This document shows, one piece after another, positions 1 to 5,577 of a stretch of 6,522 bases of DNA. Within the stretch, counting starts at the first letter, position 1. Every line of letters begins with the position of its first letter. This stretch comes from Symbiobacteriaceae bacterium (GTDB taxonomy: Bacteria; Bacillota; JAAYKD01; WRDA01). A program made the translations under genes and the position numbers. Under the pieces are notes generated by a model that saw only the letters and a program-made list of their open reading frames with translations, was not told where the DNA came from and did no database searches. Where the stretch lies: the NCBI GenBank assembly GCA_009783675.1, contig WRDA01000080.1, positions 1-6,522 of the forward strand, read 5' to 3'.

Positions 1-246
1 AGTGTCCTCGGCAGTGAAGAAGAGATTAAAAACACCTGGGCCGGGTTGCAAAGCAGCAAAGGCATGATCCGTTCATGGCTGGCCCAGAGCATGAAGCTGC
101 GCACTACCCCGGAGATAGAGCTGGCCCTGGATGACTCCATCGCCAGGGGTAGCAGGATTCTGGAACTTATGAAGGACTTTGAATCTGAGACGATCCCGGA
201 AGATGACCCGGAGTATGGCTCTCTGGGAACCGATGGCGACTGCTGA
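1..246 (+). CDS. rbfA: Ribosome-binding factor A, C-terminal part (5' end outside window)
   Basis: RbfA is a small KH-like cold-shock protein that binds the free 30S subunit near helix 1 of 16S rRNA and helps its late maturation in the cytoplasm. Frame 1 is open from the first base to a TGA at 244-246, giving 81 residues. The run LQSSKGMIRSWLAQSMKLR followed by TTPEIELALDDSIARGSRI matches the end of the RbfA family, where a basic L-x-S-x-x-G-x-I-R segment precedes the conserved R-x-x-P-E-[IL]-x-[FL]-x-x-D-[DE]-S motif. An acidic tail (IPEDDPEYGSLGTDGDC) follows. The N-terminal part lies outside the window, so the TTG at 46 is an internal codon and not a start. truB begins 16 nt after the stop, as expected for the infB-rbfA-truB cluster. 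Identity is near certain. Confidence 0.93.
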   Translation, partial: SVLGSEEEIKNTWAGLQSSKGMIRSWLAQSMKLRTTPEIELALDDSIARGSRILELMKDFESETIPEDDPEYGSLGTDGDC

Positions 247-250
247 GTCG

Positions 251-256
251 AGGAGA
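251..256 (+). promoter_or_regulatory. Ribosome binding site fixing the truB start
   Basis: The sequence AGGAGA lies in the short rbfA-truB gap, and its GGAG core (252-255) ends 7 nt before the ATG at 263. This supports 263 as the truB start over in-frame upstream candidates at 179, 203, 217-region and 233, which would all overlap rbfA and add residues with no family similarity. Confidence 0.75.
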
Positions 257-262
257 CCCACC

Positions 263-1198
263 ATGTGGCACGGAGTCATCGTCCTGGATAAACCTCGCGG
301 TCGGAGTTCACATGACATGGTGGCTTTTTGTCGTCGTGTTTTGGGCCAAAAACGCATCGGCCATACCGGAACTCTGGATCCTCTAGCTACCGGCGTCTTA
401 CCTCTGTGCCTGGGAGAGGCGACACGTCTGGCGGAGTATCTTAGTGGTCAGGATAAAGTTTACGAAGCAGAGATTCTTCCAGGCTACCAGTCGAAAACTT
501 ACGATAGCGAAGGCGAACTGCAGCAGGTGACGCCTTCGTTTTCCTGTTCTGAAGCCGAATTGCGCAAGGTCCTTCAACAGTTTTGCGGAGAGATTTCTCA
601 GAAACCTCCTCCTTACTCCGCAATCTCTGTGGATGGCAGGCGTCTTTATCAGTATGCCCGCAGCGGAGAGCAGGTGATCGTTCCGGAACGTAAGGTGACC
701 ATATACTCTCTTCATTTATCTGAGGAAATCACTTCAGTACAGGCAGGCGAACCCTTTACTCTACAGGTGTGTTGCAGCAAGGGAACTTATATACGTTCTC
801 TGGCACACGATCTGGGTCAGGTTCTGGGTTGCGGGGCGGTACTCAGTGGTTTAAGGCGGTTAAGGAGTGGCAACATCTCCATCGAAAATGCCTGTACTCG
901 CGAAGAGATCATCGCCTGCCAGGAGGGTAACTGTATCGAAACCCTTCTCTGGCCTTTACGCCCTGATGACCTTGGACTGCCCTGGGTCAGATTGAGTGAG
1001 GTTCAGCAGGAGGAAATGCGTTTTGGGCGTTCTTTCGCCTGGGAGCAACCTGTTATTTCAGCGAAATCGGATATGCCGACGAAGATCCTGCTCTGCACTT
1101 CAGCGGAGTTGCTCGCTATCGGAGATTACCAGCCGGATAAGGGTATTATCCATCCCAGAAAAGTATTTAACTCCCCTGTTCCCCTGGATCTGAGTTAG
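263..1198 (+). CDS. truB: tRNA pseudouridine(55) synthase TruB
   Basis: TruB converts U55 to pseudouridine in the T-arm of nearly all tRNAs and also helps tRNA folding. From ATG 263 the protein has 311 residues, the usual family length. The N-terminus (MWHGVIVLDKPRGRSSHDMV) gives the expected D-K-P-x-G-x-[ST]-S motif. The catalytic motif GHTGTLDPLATGVLPL carries the nucleophilic Asp at residue 39. Tyr67 in KVYEAEI corresponds to the conserved active-site Tyr, and Arg178 in KGTYIRSLAHDLG to the conserved catalytic-pocket Arg. PPPYSAISVDGRRLYQYAR is the usual substrate-loop motif. The C-terminal ~60 residues, ending in IIHPRKVFNSPVP, look like the PUA-like module. A 28-residue upstream extension in the same frame was rejected because it lies inside rbfA and is unlike the family. 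ribF starts 15 nt downstream, so cotranscription is likely. Confidence 0.95.
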   Translation: MWHGVIVLDKPRGRSSHDMVAFCRRVLGQKRIGHTGTLDPLATGVLPLCLGEATRLAEYLSGQDKVYEAEILPGYQSKTYDSEGELQQVTPSFSCSEAELRKVLQQFCGEISQKPPPYSAISVDGRRLYQYARSGEQVIVPERKVTIYSLHLSEEITSVQAGEPFTLQVCCSKGTYIRSLAHDLGQVLGCGAVLSGLRRLRSGNISIENACTREEIIACQEGNCIETLLWPLRPDDLGLPWVRLSEVQQEEMRFGRSFAWEQPVISAKSDMPTKILLCTSAELLAIGDYQPDKGIIHPRKVFNSPVPLDLS

Positions 1199-1213
1199 GA
1201 GGCAGTAAAACTC

Positions 1214-2122
1214 ATGATCATCACCCGAGGTTTGGATAAGATTCAAGCGAAGCCTCGCCTTCTGGCTCTGGGTAACTTCGATGGAGTTCATCGAGGTCAC
1301 AGTGCATTGCTTGGCAGGATGGCACAGGATGCCAGGGAGATGCAGCTGCCCTGCGCAGCGCTGACCTTCGAGCCACATCCTCAGGCGCTGCTTAACCCTT
1401 CCTCTGCTCCAAGGCTCCTGAGCTCTGCTGAAGAGAAGTCTGCCCTGCTGGCGGCGCTTGGCCTGACTGAGCTGATCGTAATCGATTTCGATGAATCCTT
1501 TAGACATCTCAGTGCCAGAGAGTTTGTGCGGGAGATCCTGATGCAAAGATGTAATGCCAGACGCATCTATGTTGGCGCTGGTTATCGCTTCGGCTATCGC
1601 GGTGAAGGCAATGTCGCAGTCTTACGAGAGGTCCTGGGAGCCGCAGGAGCGACTGTGGTAGAGCTGGAGCTGTTAAATGATCCGGCAACCCCGACCGCTA
1701 TCACCAGCAGTGGGATCCGTGCAGCCCTGCAGGCGGGAAATCTGGAAACTGCCCTGCAAATGCTTGGCCATCCCTATCGTCTGTGGGGAGCCATCGTCAG
1801 CGACGATTACCTGCCGGCGATCCCTGCTGAGCCCTATGGCAAAATCCGCTTTCGAAAGCATATTCTGCTGCCTTCTGCTGGTATCTATGAGGGCGAAGGA
1901 TTGCTCCCGGAGGAGTCCGGGCAGGAGGCGAGGAGATACCGGATCCTGCTGCGGATTAAGGCGGCAGAGGAGGATCCTGACAATGGGACCATGGTGGAAG
2001 CACGATTTATTGGTTCTGAAGTTCCTGTCTCTGGCAAGCAGATGATCGTCTCTTTTAAGAGTCGCCTGGGATCTCAGGAAACCTGGGATTCTCTGGTCGA
2101 TCAGAAGATTGGGGAGTTATGA
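1214..2122 (+). CDS. ribF: RibF-type FMN adenylyltransferase with a degenerate riboflavin-kinase module
   Basis: Bifunctional RibF normally phosphorylates riboflavin to FMN (C-terminal domain) and adenylates FMN to FAD (N-terminal domain). The protein has 302 residues, close to the usual ~310. An AGGAGG at 1197-1202 overlaps the truB stop and precedes the ATG by 11 nt. In the N-terminal domain GNFDGVHRGH (20-29) is the nucleotidyltransferase H-x-G-H region, VGAGYRFGYRGEGN (120-133) matches the V-G-x-D-[FY]-x-[FY]-G segment with Gly in place of Asp, and ITSSGIR (163-169) matches the [IV]-S-S-[ST]-x-I-R motif. From about residue 185 the kinase fold is only partly recognisable. The G-R-x-L-G-[FY]-P-T-A-N signature after GAIV (192-195) is missing, as is G-V-x-N-[IL]-G-x-[RK]-P-T. 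What remains is LPSAGIYEG (219-227), VEARFIG with Glu262, and the terminal amphipathic helix. FAD synthesis is well supported and riboflavin kinase activity is doubtful. The frame is uninterrupted, so this is not a frameshift artefact. Confidence 0.88.
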   Translation: MIITRGLDKIQAKPRLLALGNFDGVHRGHSALLGRMAQDAREMQLPCAALTFEPHPQALLNPSSAPRLLSSAEEKSALLAALGLTELIVIDFDESFRHLSAREFVREILMQRCNARRIYVGAGYRFGYRGEGNVAVLREVLGAAGATVVELELLNDPATPTAITSSGIRAALQAGNLETALQMLGHPYRLWGAIVSDDYLPAIPAEPYGKIRFRKHILLPSAGIYEGEGLLPEESGQEARRYRILLRIKAAEEDPDNGTMVEARFIGSEVPVSGKQMIVSFKSRLGSQETWDSLVDQKIGEL

Positions 2123-2138
2123 AAGTGAGCTGAGGGTT

Positions 2139-2747
2139 TTGACAGACTGTGAGCGTCTGGGAGTATTCGGAGGTTCTTTCAACCCCCCCACACAAGCTCA
2201 TCTGATGTTGGCCAATCATCTGCTTGGTCATTATGTGGACAGAGTCATTTTCCTTCCGGTGGGAGATGCCTATACGAAAGAGGATCTTATCCCTGCAAGC
2301 GACAGACTGGCTATGCTGCGTCTGGTGGTCAGGGATAATCCCGGGTTCATTCTCTCCGAGTTGGAGACCGGATTGGCTTCTCCCAGCAAGACCTACGATT
2401 CCCTGGTCCACCTGGAGGAAGCTTTCCCCACGGCCAGACTGTTCTTCATCATGGGCAGTGATCAACTGGAGGGCCTGCAGCGCTGGCATCGAATCGATGA
2501 TCTGCTGCGGAAGTTCACTCTGCTTTTGCTCCAACGTGCCGAAGACGATGTGGAGATTCGTTTTCAACAAGACCCCTGGCTGAGCCAGCGATGCAGCAGT
2601 TTCATTCTCTGCGACAATCATCCCCGCAGTAATCTGAGTTCGACGATGATTCGTCAACGGGTAGCTGCAGGAGAGAGCATACGCTATCTTACTGATCCAG
2701 CCATCATAGCCTATATTCAGGGTCAGAGCCTATATAAAAGTGGTTGA
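2139..2747 (+). CDS. nadD: Nicotinate-nucleotide adenylyltransferase (NadD family)
   Basis: NadD transfers AMP from ATP to nicotinate mononucleotide, making NaAD in NAD biosynthesis. The fold is clear. LGVFGGSFNPPTQAH (7-21 from TTG 2139) is the phosphate-binding G-G-[ST]-F-[DN]-P-x-[HT]-x-x-H motif, FFIMGSDQL matches the family's F-[IL]-[IM]-G-x-D segment, and LSSTMIRQR (SSTMIR at 167-172) is the I-S-S-T-x-I-R ATP-binding motif. The end, YLTDPAIIAYIQGQSLY, is typical of NadD. The usual H-x-G-H is T-Q-A-H here, and Asn replaces the Asp of F-D-P. The start is uncertain. TTG 2139 gives 202 residues with a family-like N-terminus and a GAGG only 3 nt upstream. TTG 2109 gives 212 residues, overlaps ribF by 14 nt and has no good ribosome binding site. 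CTG 2130 is also possible. Translation is probably coupled to ribF, whose stop lies just upstream. nadD more often sits near obg, rsfS or proBA, so this location is unusual. A related adenylyltransferase specificity cannot be excluded. Confidence 0.85.
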   Translation: MTDCERLGVFGGSFNPPTQAHLMLANHLLGHYVDRVIFLPVGDAYTKEDLIPASDRLAMLRLVVRDNPGFILSELETGLASPSKTYDSLVHLEEAFPTARLFFIMGSDQLEGLQRWHRIDDLLRKFTLLLLQRAEDDVEIRFQQDPWLSQRCSSFILCDNHPRSNLSSTMIRQRVAAGESIRYLTDPAIIAYIQGQSLYKSG

Positions 2748-2762
2748 GAAGCGAGATTCCAT

Positions 2763-2792
2763 TTGACAACACCTAATGCTTTCGACTATAAT
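2763..2792 (+). promoter_or_regulatory. Consensus SigA/sigma-70 promoter of rpsO
   Basis: A perfect -35 box TTGACA (2763-2768) and a perfect -10 box TATAAT (2787-2792) are separated by 18 nt. This predicts transcription starting near 2797-2800. The promoter begins 16 nt after the nadD stop and points at rpsO, so rpsO has its own strong transcript in addition to any read-through from the truB-ribF-nadD unit. No terminator-like hairpin is seen between nadD and this promoter. Confidence 0.88.
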
Positions 2793-2803
2793 CCTGATAG
2801 TCG
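2783..2803. repeat. Inverted repeat over the -10 box and predicted start of the rpsO promoter
   Basis: CGACTAT (2783-2789) and ATAGTCG (2797-2803) are perfect 7-bp inverted arms separated by 7 nt (AATCCTG). The left arm contains the first three bases of the -10 box and the right arm spans the predicted start site. The geometry fits a binding site for a dimeric repressor. A 7-bp repeat can arise by chance, so an operator role is inferred only from its position. Confidence 0.45.
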
Positions 2804-2943
2804 CATGTATCACTTACCCGAAGCTGGGTTCAGCGGAGCCTCCCTTCGCCTACCCGGGTCGTGGTGGACAAGTTTCCTCTACTTGCCTTTAGTATGGGCT
2901 AAGTCAGAATGGAAACTACTATTTACATTGAGGAGGATTTATT
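2799..2943 (+). promoter_or_regulatory. Structured rpsO 5' leader, candidate S15 autoregulatory element
   Basis: About 145 nt of untranslated RNA lie between the promoter and the rpsO ATG. Complementarities seen by eye suggest a branched fold. A long-range stem pairs ACTTACCC (2812-2819) with GGGCTAAGT (2896-2904, one bulged C). It encloses GCTG/CAGC (2823-2826 with 2831-2834), CTACC/GGTGG (2850-2854 with 2863-2867, including a U-G pair) and CAAGT/ACTTG (2869-2873 with 2881-2885). An alternative helix ACCCG/CGGGT (2816-2820 with 2855-2859) competes with these. The loop TTTCCTCT (2873-2880) is complementary to the GAGGA of the Shine-Dalgarno (AGGAGG, 2931-2936), so a pseudoknot hiding the ribosome site is possible. 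S15 is known to repress its own mRNA in several bacteria through junctions or G-U/G-C motifs that mimic 16S rRNA. That this leader does so is inference. Confidence 0.55.
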
Positions 2944-3210
2944 ATGATCTCTAAAGAGAAGAAGACGGCGATTATTAAGCAATATCAAAAGCATGAAGGG
3001 GATACCGGATCTCCGGAAGTGCAGATCGCCATCCTCTCGGAACGCATCCTGGAACTTACCGAACATCTCAAGATTCATCGTAAAGATCATCACTCACGCC
3101 GCGGTATGTTTCTGATGATCGGTCAAAGGCGCAGACTCTTAAACTATCTGCGCAAGGTGGAGATAGAGCGCTACCGGGACATCATTGGCAAGCTGGGTAT
3201 TCGTCGCTAG
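2944..3210 (+). CDS. rpsO: 30S ribosomal protein S15
   Basis: S15 is a primary 16S rRNA-binding protein. It binds the three-way junction of helices 20, 21 and 22, starts assembly of the platform, and contributes to an intersubunit bridge. The 88-residue product has the family's length. Residues known to contact rRNA in S15 structures are all present: Thr21, Gly22, Gln27 and Arg34 in the HEGDTGSPEVQIAILSER region, then His41, His45, Asp48 and Ser51 in EHLKIHRKDHHSRRG, and Tyr68 in RRRLLNYLRK. The ATG is 7 nt after AGGAGG (2931-2936). The gene has its own consensus promoter and a long structured leader, and a terminator-like hairpin follows its stop. The sequence is most like S15 of Firmicutes. 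Identity is certain. Confidence 0.98.
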   Translation: MISKEKKTAIIKQYQKHEGDTGSPEVQIAILSERILELTEHLKIHRKDHHSRRGMFLMIGQRRRLLNYLRKVEIERYRDIIGKLGIRR

Positions 3211-3228
3211 TAAACTGGTTTATGGATC

Positions 3229-3262
3229 GGAGCTGTCGCCACGGCAGCTCCTTTCTCTTTGT
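3229..3262 (+). terminator. Rho-independent terminator or attenuator after rpsO
   Basis: GGAGCTGTCG (3229-3238) pairs with CGGCAGCTCC (3242-3251), giving a 10-bp stem with one G-U pair and a 3-nt loop (CCA). It is followed by TTTCTCTTTGTT. The stem is strong, but the U-tract is interrupted by C, so termination may be partial and let some transcripts continue into pnp. The hairpin could also protect the rpsO mRNA 3' end. Confidence 0.75.
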
Positions 3263-3287
3263 TATTCCCGCCAGCAATGGTCGCAGT

Positions 3288-3310
3288 AGTTTTTAAGCTA
3301 CCTTAAAACT
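3288..3310. repeat. AT-rich inverted repeat in the rpsO-pnp interval
   Basis: AGTTTTTAAG (3288-3297) and CTTAAAACT (3302-3310) are complementary apart from one extra T in the left arm, around a 4-nt loop (CTAC). It ends exactly where the next hairpin begins (3311). It could be an RNA hairpin or a protein-binding site. No convincing -35/-10 pair is seen around it, so its role is unknown. Confidence 0.5.
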
Positions 3311-3350
3311 CTCCCTGGTCATAAAGCAGGTAAATCGCAGAGCCAGGGGG
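3311..3350 (+). promoter_or_regulatory. Hairpin in the pnp 5' leader
   Basis: CTCCCTGG (3311-3318) pairs with CCAGGGGG (3343-3350), giving 8 bp with one U-G pair and closing a 24-nt A-rich loop. It ends 24 nt before the pnp Shine-Dalgarno (AGGAGG, 3375-3380). In enterobacteria the pnp leader holds a hairpin cut by RNase III, after which PNPase represses its own mRNA. The position here is similar but the sequence is not recognisably related, so an autoregulatory role is only suggested. Confidence 0.45.
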
Positions 3351-3388
3351 AAATAAGAATAGATATAGAAAAGCAGGAGGCACGAAGA

Positions 3389-5470
3389 ATGCACCGTGTA
3401 GAAATGGATTTAGCAGGCCGCAAGTTAGTCCTGGAGACAGGGCGTCTGGCTAAACAAGCTGGAGGAGCGGTTCTAGTCAGCTATGGTGACAGCAGAGTAT
3501 TAGCAACAGCAACTGCGTCAGCGAACCCCAGGGAAGGTATCGACTTTTTCCCGCTGACCGTAGACTACGAGGAGAGACACTATGCCGTTGGCAAGATCCC
3601 TGGTTCCTGGGCTCGCAGAGAAGGCCGCGCCAGTGAAAAGGCTATCCTTTCCGGACGCATAGCTGACCGGGCTATCCGCCCTCTCTTCCCCGATGGTTTT
3701 CGCAACGATGTTCAGGTGATTATTACCGTGCTCTGTGTCGAACAGGGTAATGCACCGGATATCCTTGGTCTTATCGCAGCTTCGGCAGCACTGAGCGTCT
3801 CGGACATCCCTTTCGGAGGACCCGTCGGCGCAGCTCTTATTGGCTATGAGAATGGTCAGTATCAACTGAACCCTTTGCCAGCGGAACTGGAGAAGACCTC
3901 TCTGAACCTGGTGGTAGCCGGAACGGCTAAGGCGATCAACATGGTAGAAGCTCAGGCGGATGAACTCAGTGAGGAGATCGTCCTGGGAGCCCTGGAGTTT
4001 GGCCATGATGAAATTCGCAAGATCGTCGCCCTGCAGGAAGAGTTAGCTCGCCTGGCAGGTAAACCCAAGCGTGAGGTTGTGCTGGATCTGCCTTCTGCAG
4101 AACTGCAGGCAGCAGTCAGTGCCGCCGCCTCAGAGCGTCTGAAGGCTGCAGTCAATAATCCCGATAAACTGGCTCGTGAGGCTTCTGTAGCAGCGGTCCG
4201 CAGCGAAGTCAGCGCCGAGATGCTCCAGAATTGGCCCGATCAGGAACGATATATCCACAAGGTCCTGGATAGCATCTTTACCGACCTGGTACGCGCACAG
4301 ATCATGGACGGTATACGCCCCGACGGCAGATCCCCAGCGGAAATACGTCCGATCAGCGTGGAAGTCGGAGTTCTGCCTCGTACCCATGGCACGGGTCTCT
4401 TTACCCGCGGCCAGACTCAGGTGCTGACTATCGCAACCCTGGGAACCATGGGGGATATGCAACAGTTGGATGGCCTCTCCGAGGAAGAAAGCAAACGCTA
4501 CATGCATCACTACAATTTTCCGCCTTTTTCAGTGGGAGAGACGCGTCCGGTCAGGGGCCCCAGCCGACGGGATATTGGTCATGGCGCTCTGGCAGAGAAG
4601 GCTTTGGAACTGATGATCCCTGCAGAAGAGGAGTTCCCTTACACCGTTCGCCTCGTCTCTGAGGTTTTAGAATCCAACGGATCAAGTTCAATGGCTTCGG
4701 TTTGTGGCAGCACCCTGGCCCTACTCGATGCTGGAGTACCCATTAAGGCGCCGGTAGCCGGCGTTGCTATGGGTCTGATCACCTCCGGGGATCGGGTTCA
4801 GATTCTCACCGATATCCAGGGCATCGAAGATCACGAAGGGGATATGGATTTCAAGGTTGCCGGTACTCGCAAGGGGATCAATGCTATCCAGATGGATATC
4901 AAGGTTACCGGCCTCGGCCTGGATATACTCAAATTGGCTCTGGCGCAAGCCAGAGAAGGTCGCCTGTTCATTCTGGATAAGATGGAAGAAGTCATCAGTG
5001 CTCCCCGTCCAGATCTTTCACCTTACGCTCCACGCATCTATTCCTTACAGATCGATGTAGAGAAGATCAGGGATGTCATCGGACCTGGTGGGAAAGTTAT
5101 TCAGAAGATTCAAGCAGAGACCGGGACCAAGGTGGACATCGAACAGGATGGTCGTGTCTTCATTGCTGCCGTTGATGCCCAGCTTGGCGAACGTGCTCTG
5201 AAAATGATCGAAGCCATCGTCAGGGAAGTGGAAGTCGGGGTAGTTTATATGGGTCGTATCACCAGAGTGGAGAAATATGGCGCCTTCGTGGAGATACTCC
5301 CAGGCAAGGAAGGGTTGGTCCATATCTCCCAACTGGATATCGCCAGGGTAAACAACACCGAGGATATAGTCTCCGTAGGTGACGAGATTCTGGTTAAGGT
5401 AACGGAGATCGATCGCATGGGTCGCATCAATCTTTCGCGCCGGGAAGTCCTTTTAAACGAGCAACGCTAA
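3389..5470 (+). CDS. pnp: Polyribonucleotide nucleotidyltransferase (PNPase)
   Basis: PNPase degrades RNA 3' to 5' by phosphorolysis, releasing nucleoside diphosphates, and can also add heteropolymeric tails. It works as a ring-shaped homotrimer. The 693-residue protein has the complete domain order: first RNase PH-like core (~10-140), linking and all-helical region (~145-310), second RNase PH core (~315-550), KH domain (~556-615, with GPGG at 565-568 in IRDVIGPGGKVIQKI) and S1 domain (~620-690, VVYMGRITRVEKYGAFVE then EGLVHISQL). Phosphate/RNA-site residues are present: Arg393-Arg394 in GPSRRDIGHG, Ser432-434 in ESNGSSSMASVCG, and Asp481 and Asp487 in IEDHEGDMDFKVAG. The RNA-contacting FFRR loop of E. 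coli is WARR here (74-77). The ATG lies 8 nt after AGGAGG (3375-3380). There is no long acidic C-terminal tail. No terminator follows, so the downstream RNase J gene is probably cotranscribed. Confidence 0.98.
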   Translation: MHRVEMDLAGRKLVLETGRLAKQAGGAVLVSYGDSRVLATATASANPREGIDFFPLTVDYEERHYAVGKIPGSWARREGRASEKAILSGRIADRAIRPLFPDGFRNDVQVIITVLCVEQGNAPDILGLIAASAALSVSDIPFGGPVGAALIGYENGQYQLNPLPAELEKTSLNLVVAGTAKAINMVEAQADELSEEIVLGALEFGHDEIRKIVALQEELARLAGKPKREVVLDLPSAELQAAVSAAASERLKAAVNNPDKLAREASVAAVRSEVSAEMLQNWPDQERYIHKVLDSIFTDLVRAQIMDGIRPDGRSPAEIRPISVEVGVLPRTHGTGLFTRGQTQVLTIATLGTMGDMQQLDGLSEEESKRYMHHYNFPPFSVGETRPVRGPSRRDIGHGALAEKALELMIPAEEEFPYTVRLVSEVLESNGSSSMASVCGSTLALLDAGVPIKAPVAGVAMGLITSGDRVQILTDIQGIEDHEGDMDFKVAGTRKGINAIQMDIKVTGLGLDILKLALAQAREGRLFILDKMEEVISAPRPDLSPYAPRIYSLQIDVEKIRDVIGPGGKVIQKIQAETGTKVDIEQDGRVFIAAVDAQLGERALKMIEAIVREVEVGVVYMGRITRVEKYGAFVEILPGKEGLVHISQLDIARVNNTEDIVSVGDEILVKVTEIDRMGRINLSRREVLLNEQR

Positions 5471-5540
5471 GGGAACCCCCAACATGAAAATATGTGCATC
5501 TGTCACCGCGCTTTCGCGCGATGCGGGAGCACAAGTTCCC
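5471..5540 (+). other. Possible RNA structure in the pnp-RNase J spacer
   Basis: The 107-nt gap between pnp and the RNase J gene contains nested complementarities. GGGAAC (5471-5476, directly after the pnp stop) can pair with GTTCCC (5535-5540), GCAT (5496-5499) with ATGC (5521-5524), and CGCGC with GCGCG (5507-5511 with 5516-5520) around a TTTC loop. The 7-nt segment 5500-5506 would bulge. A competing pairing is CCCCC (5476-5480) with the G-run at 5544-5549. No U-tract follows, so this is not a typical terminator. It could be a processing site or a translational control element for the downstream gene. Confidence 0.4.
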
Positions 5541-5562
5541 ATCGGGGGGCATTTGAGAAGGG

Positions 5563-5569
5563 AAGGAGG
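5563..5569 (+). promoter_or_regulatory. Strong ribosome binding site selecting a CTG start for RNase J
   Basis: AAGGAGG is an almost full anti-Shine-Dalgarno match and lies 8 nt before the in-frame CTG at 5578. The RNase J frame has a stop at 5554-5556 and no ATG, GTG or TTG until GTG 5626, which has only an adjacent AGGA (5621-5624) that is too close to serve it. This site is the main argument for the CTG start. Confidence 0.65.
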
Positions 5570-5577
5570 GCATCGAA

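Noticed and set aside
179..262. 28-residue N-terminal extension of TruB
   Set aside because: It lies mainly inside rbfA in another frame, has no family similarity, and the ATG at 263 has a well placed GGAG and a canonical TruB N-terminus.
2055..2657. 200-codon reverse-strand open frame
   Set aside because: It is antisense to nadD and the end of ribF, shows no recognisable domain, and the + strand frame has clear NadD motifs.
2763..2954. 63-codon + strand open frame upstream of rpsO
   Set aside because: Its putative start is the TTG of the -35 box, it runs across the promoter and leader, and it overlaps the rpsO start; it is not a plausible gene.
3259..3300. Possible pnp promoter using TTGTTA as -35
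   Set aside because: No acceptable -10 hexamer is found 16-19 nt downstream.
3518..4006. 162-codon reverse-strand open frame
   Set aside because: It is antisense to the conserved first RNase PH core of pnp and has no recognisable motifs or ribosome binding site.
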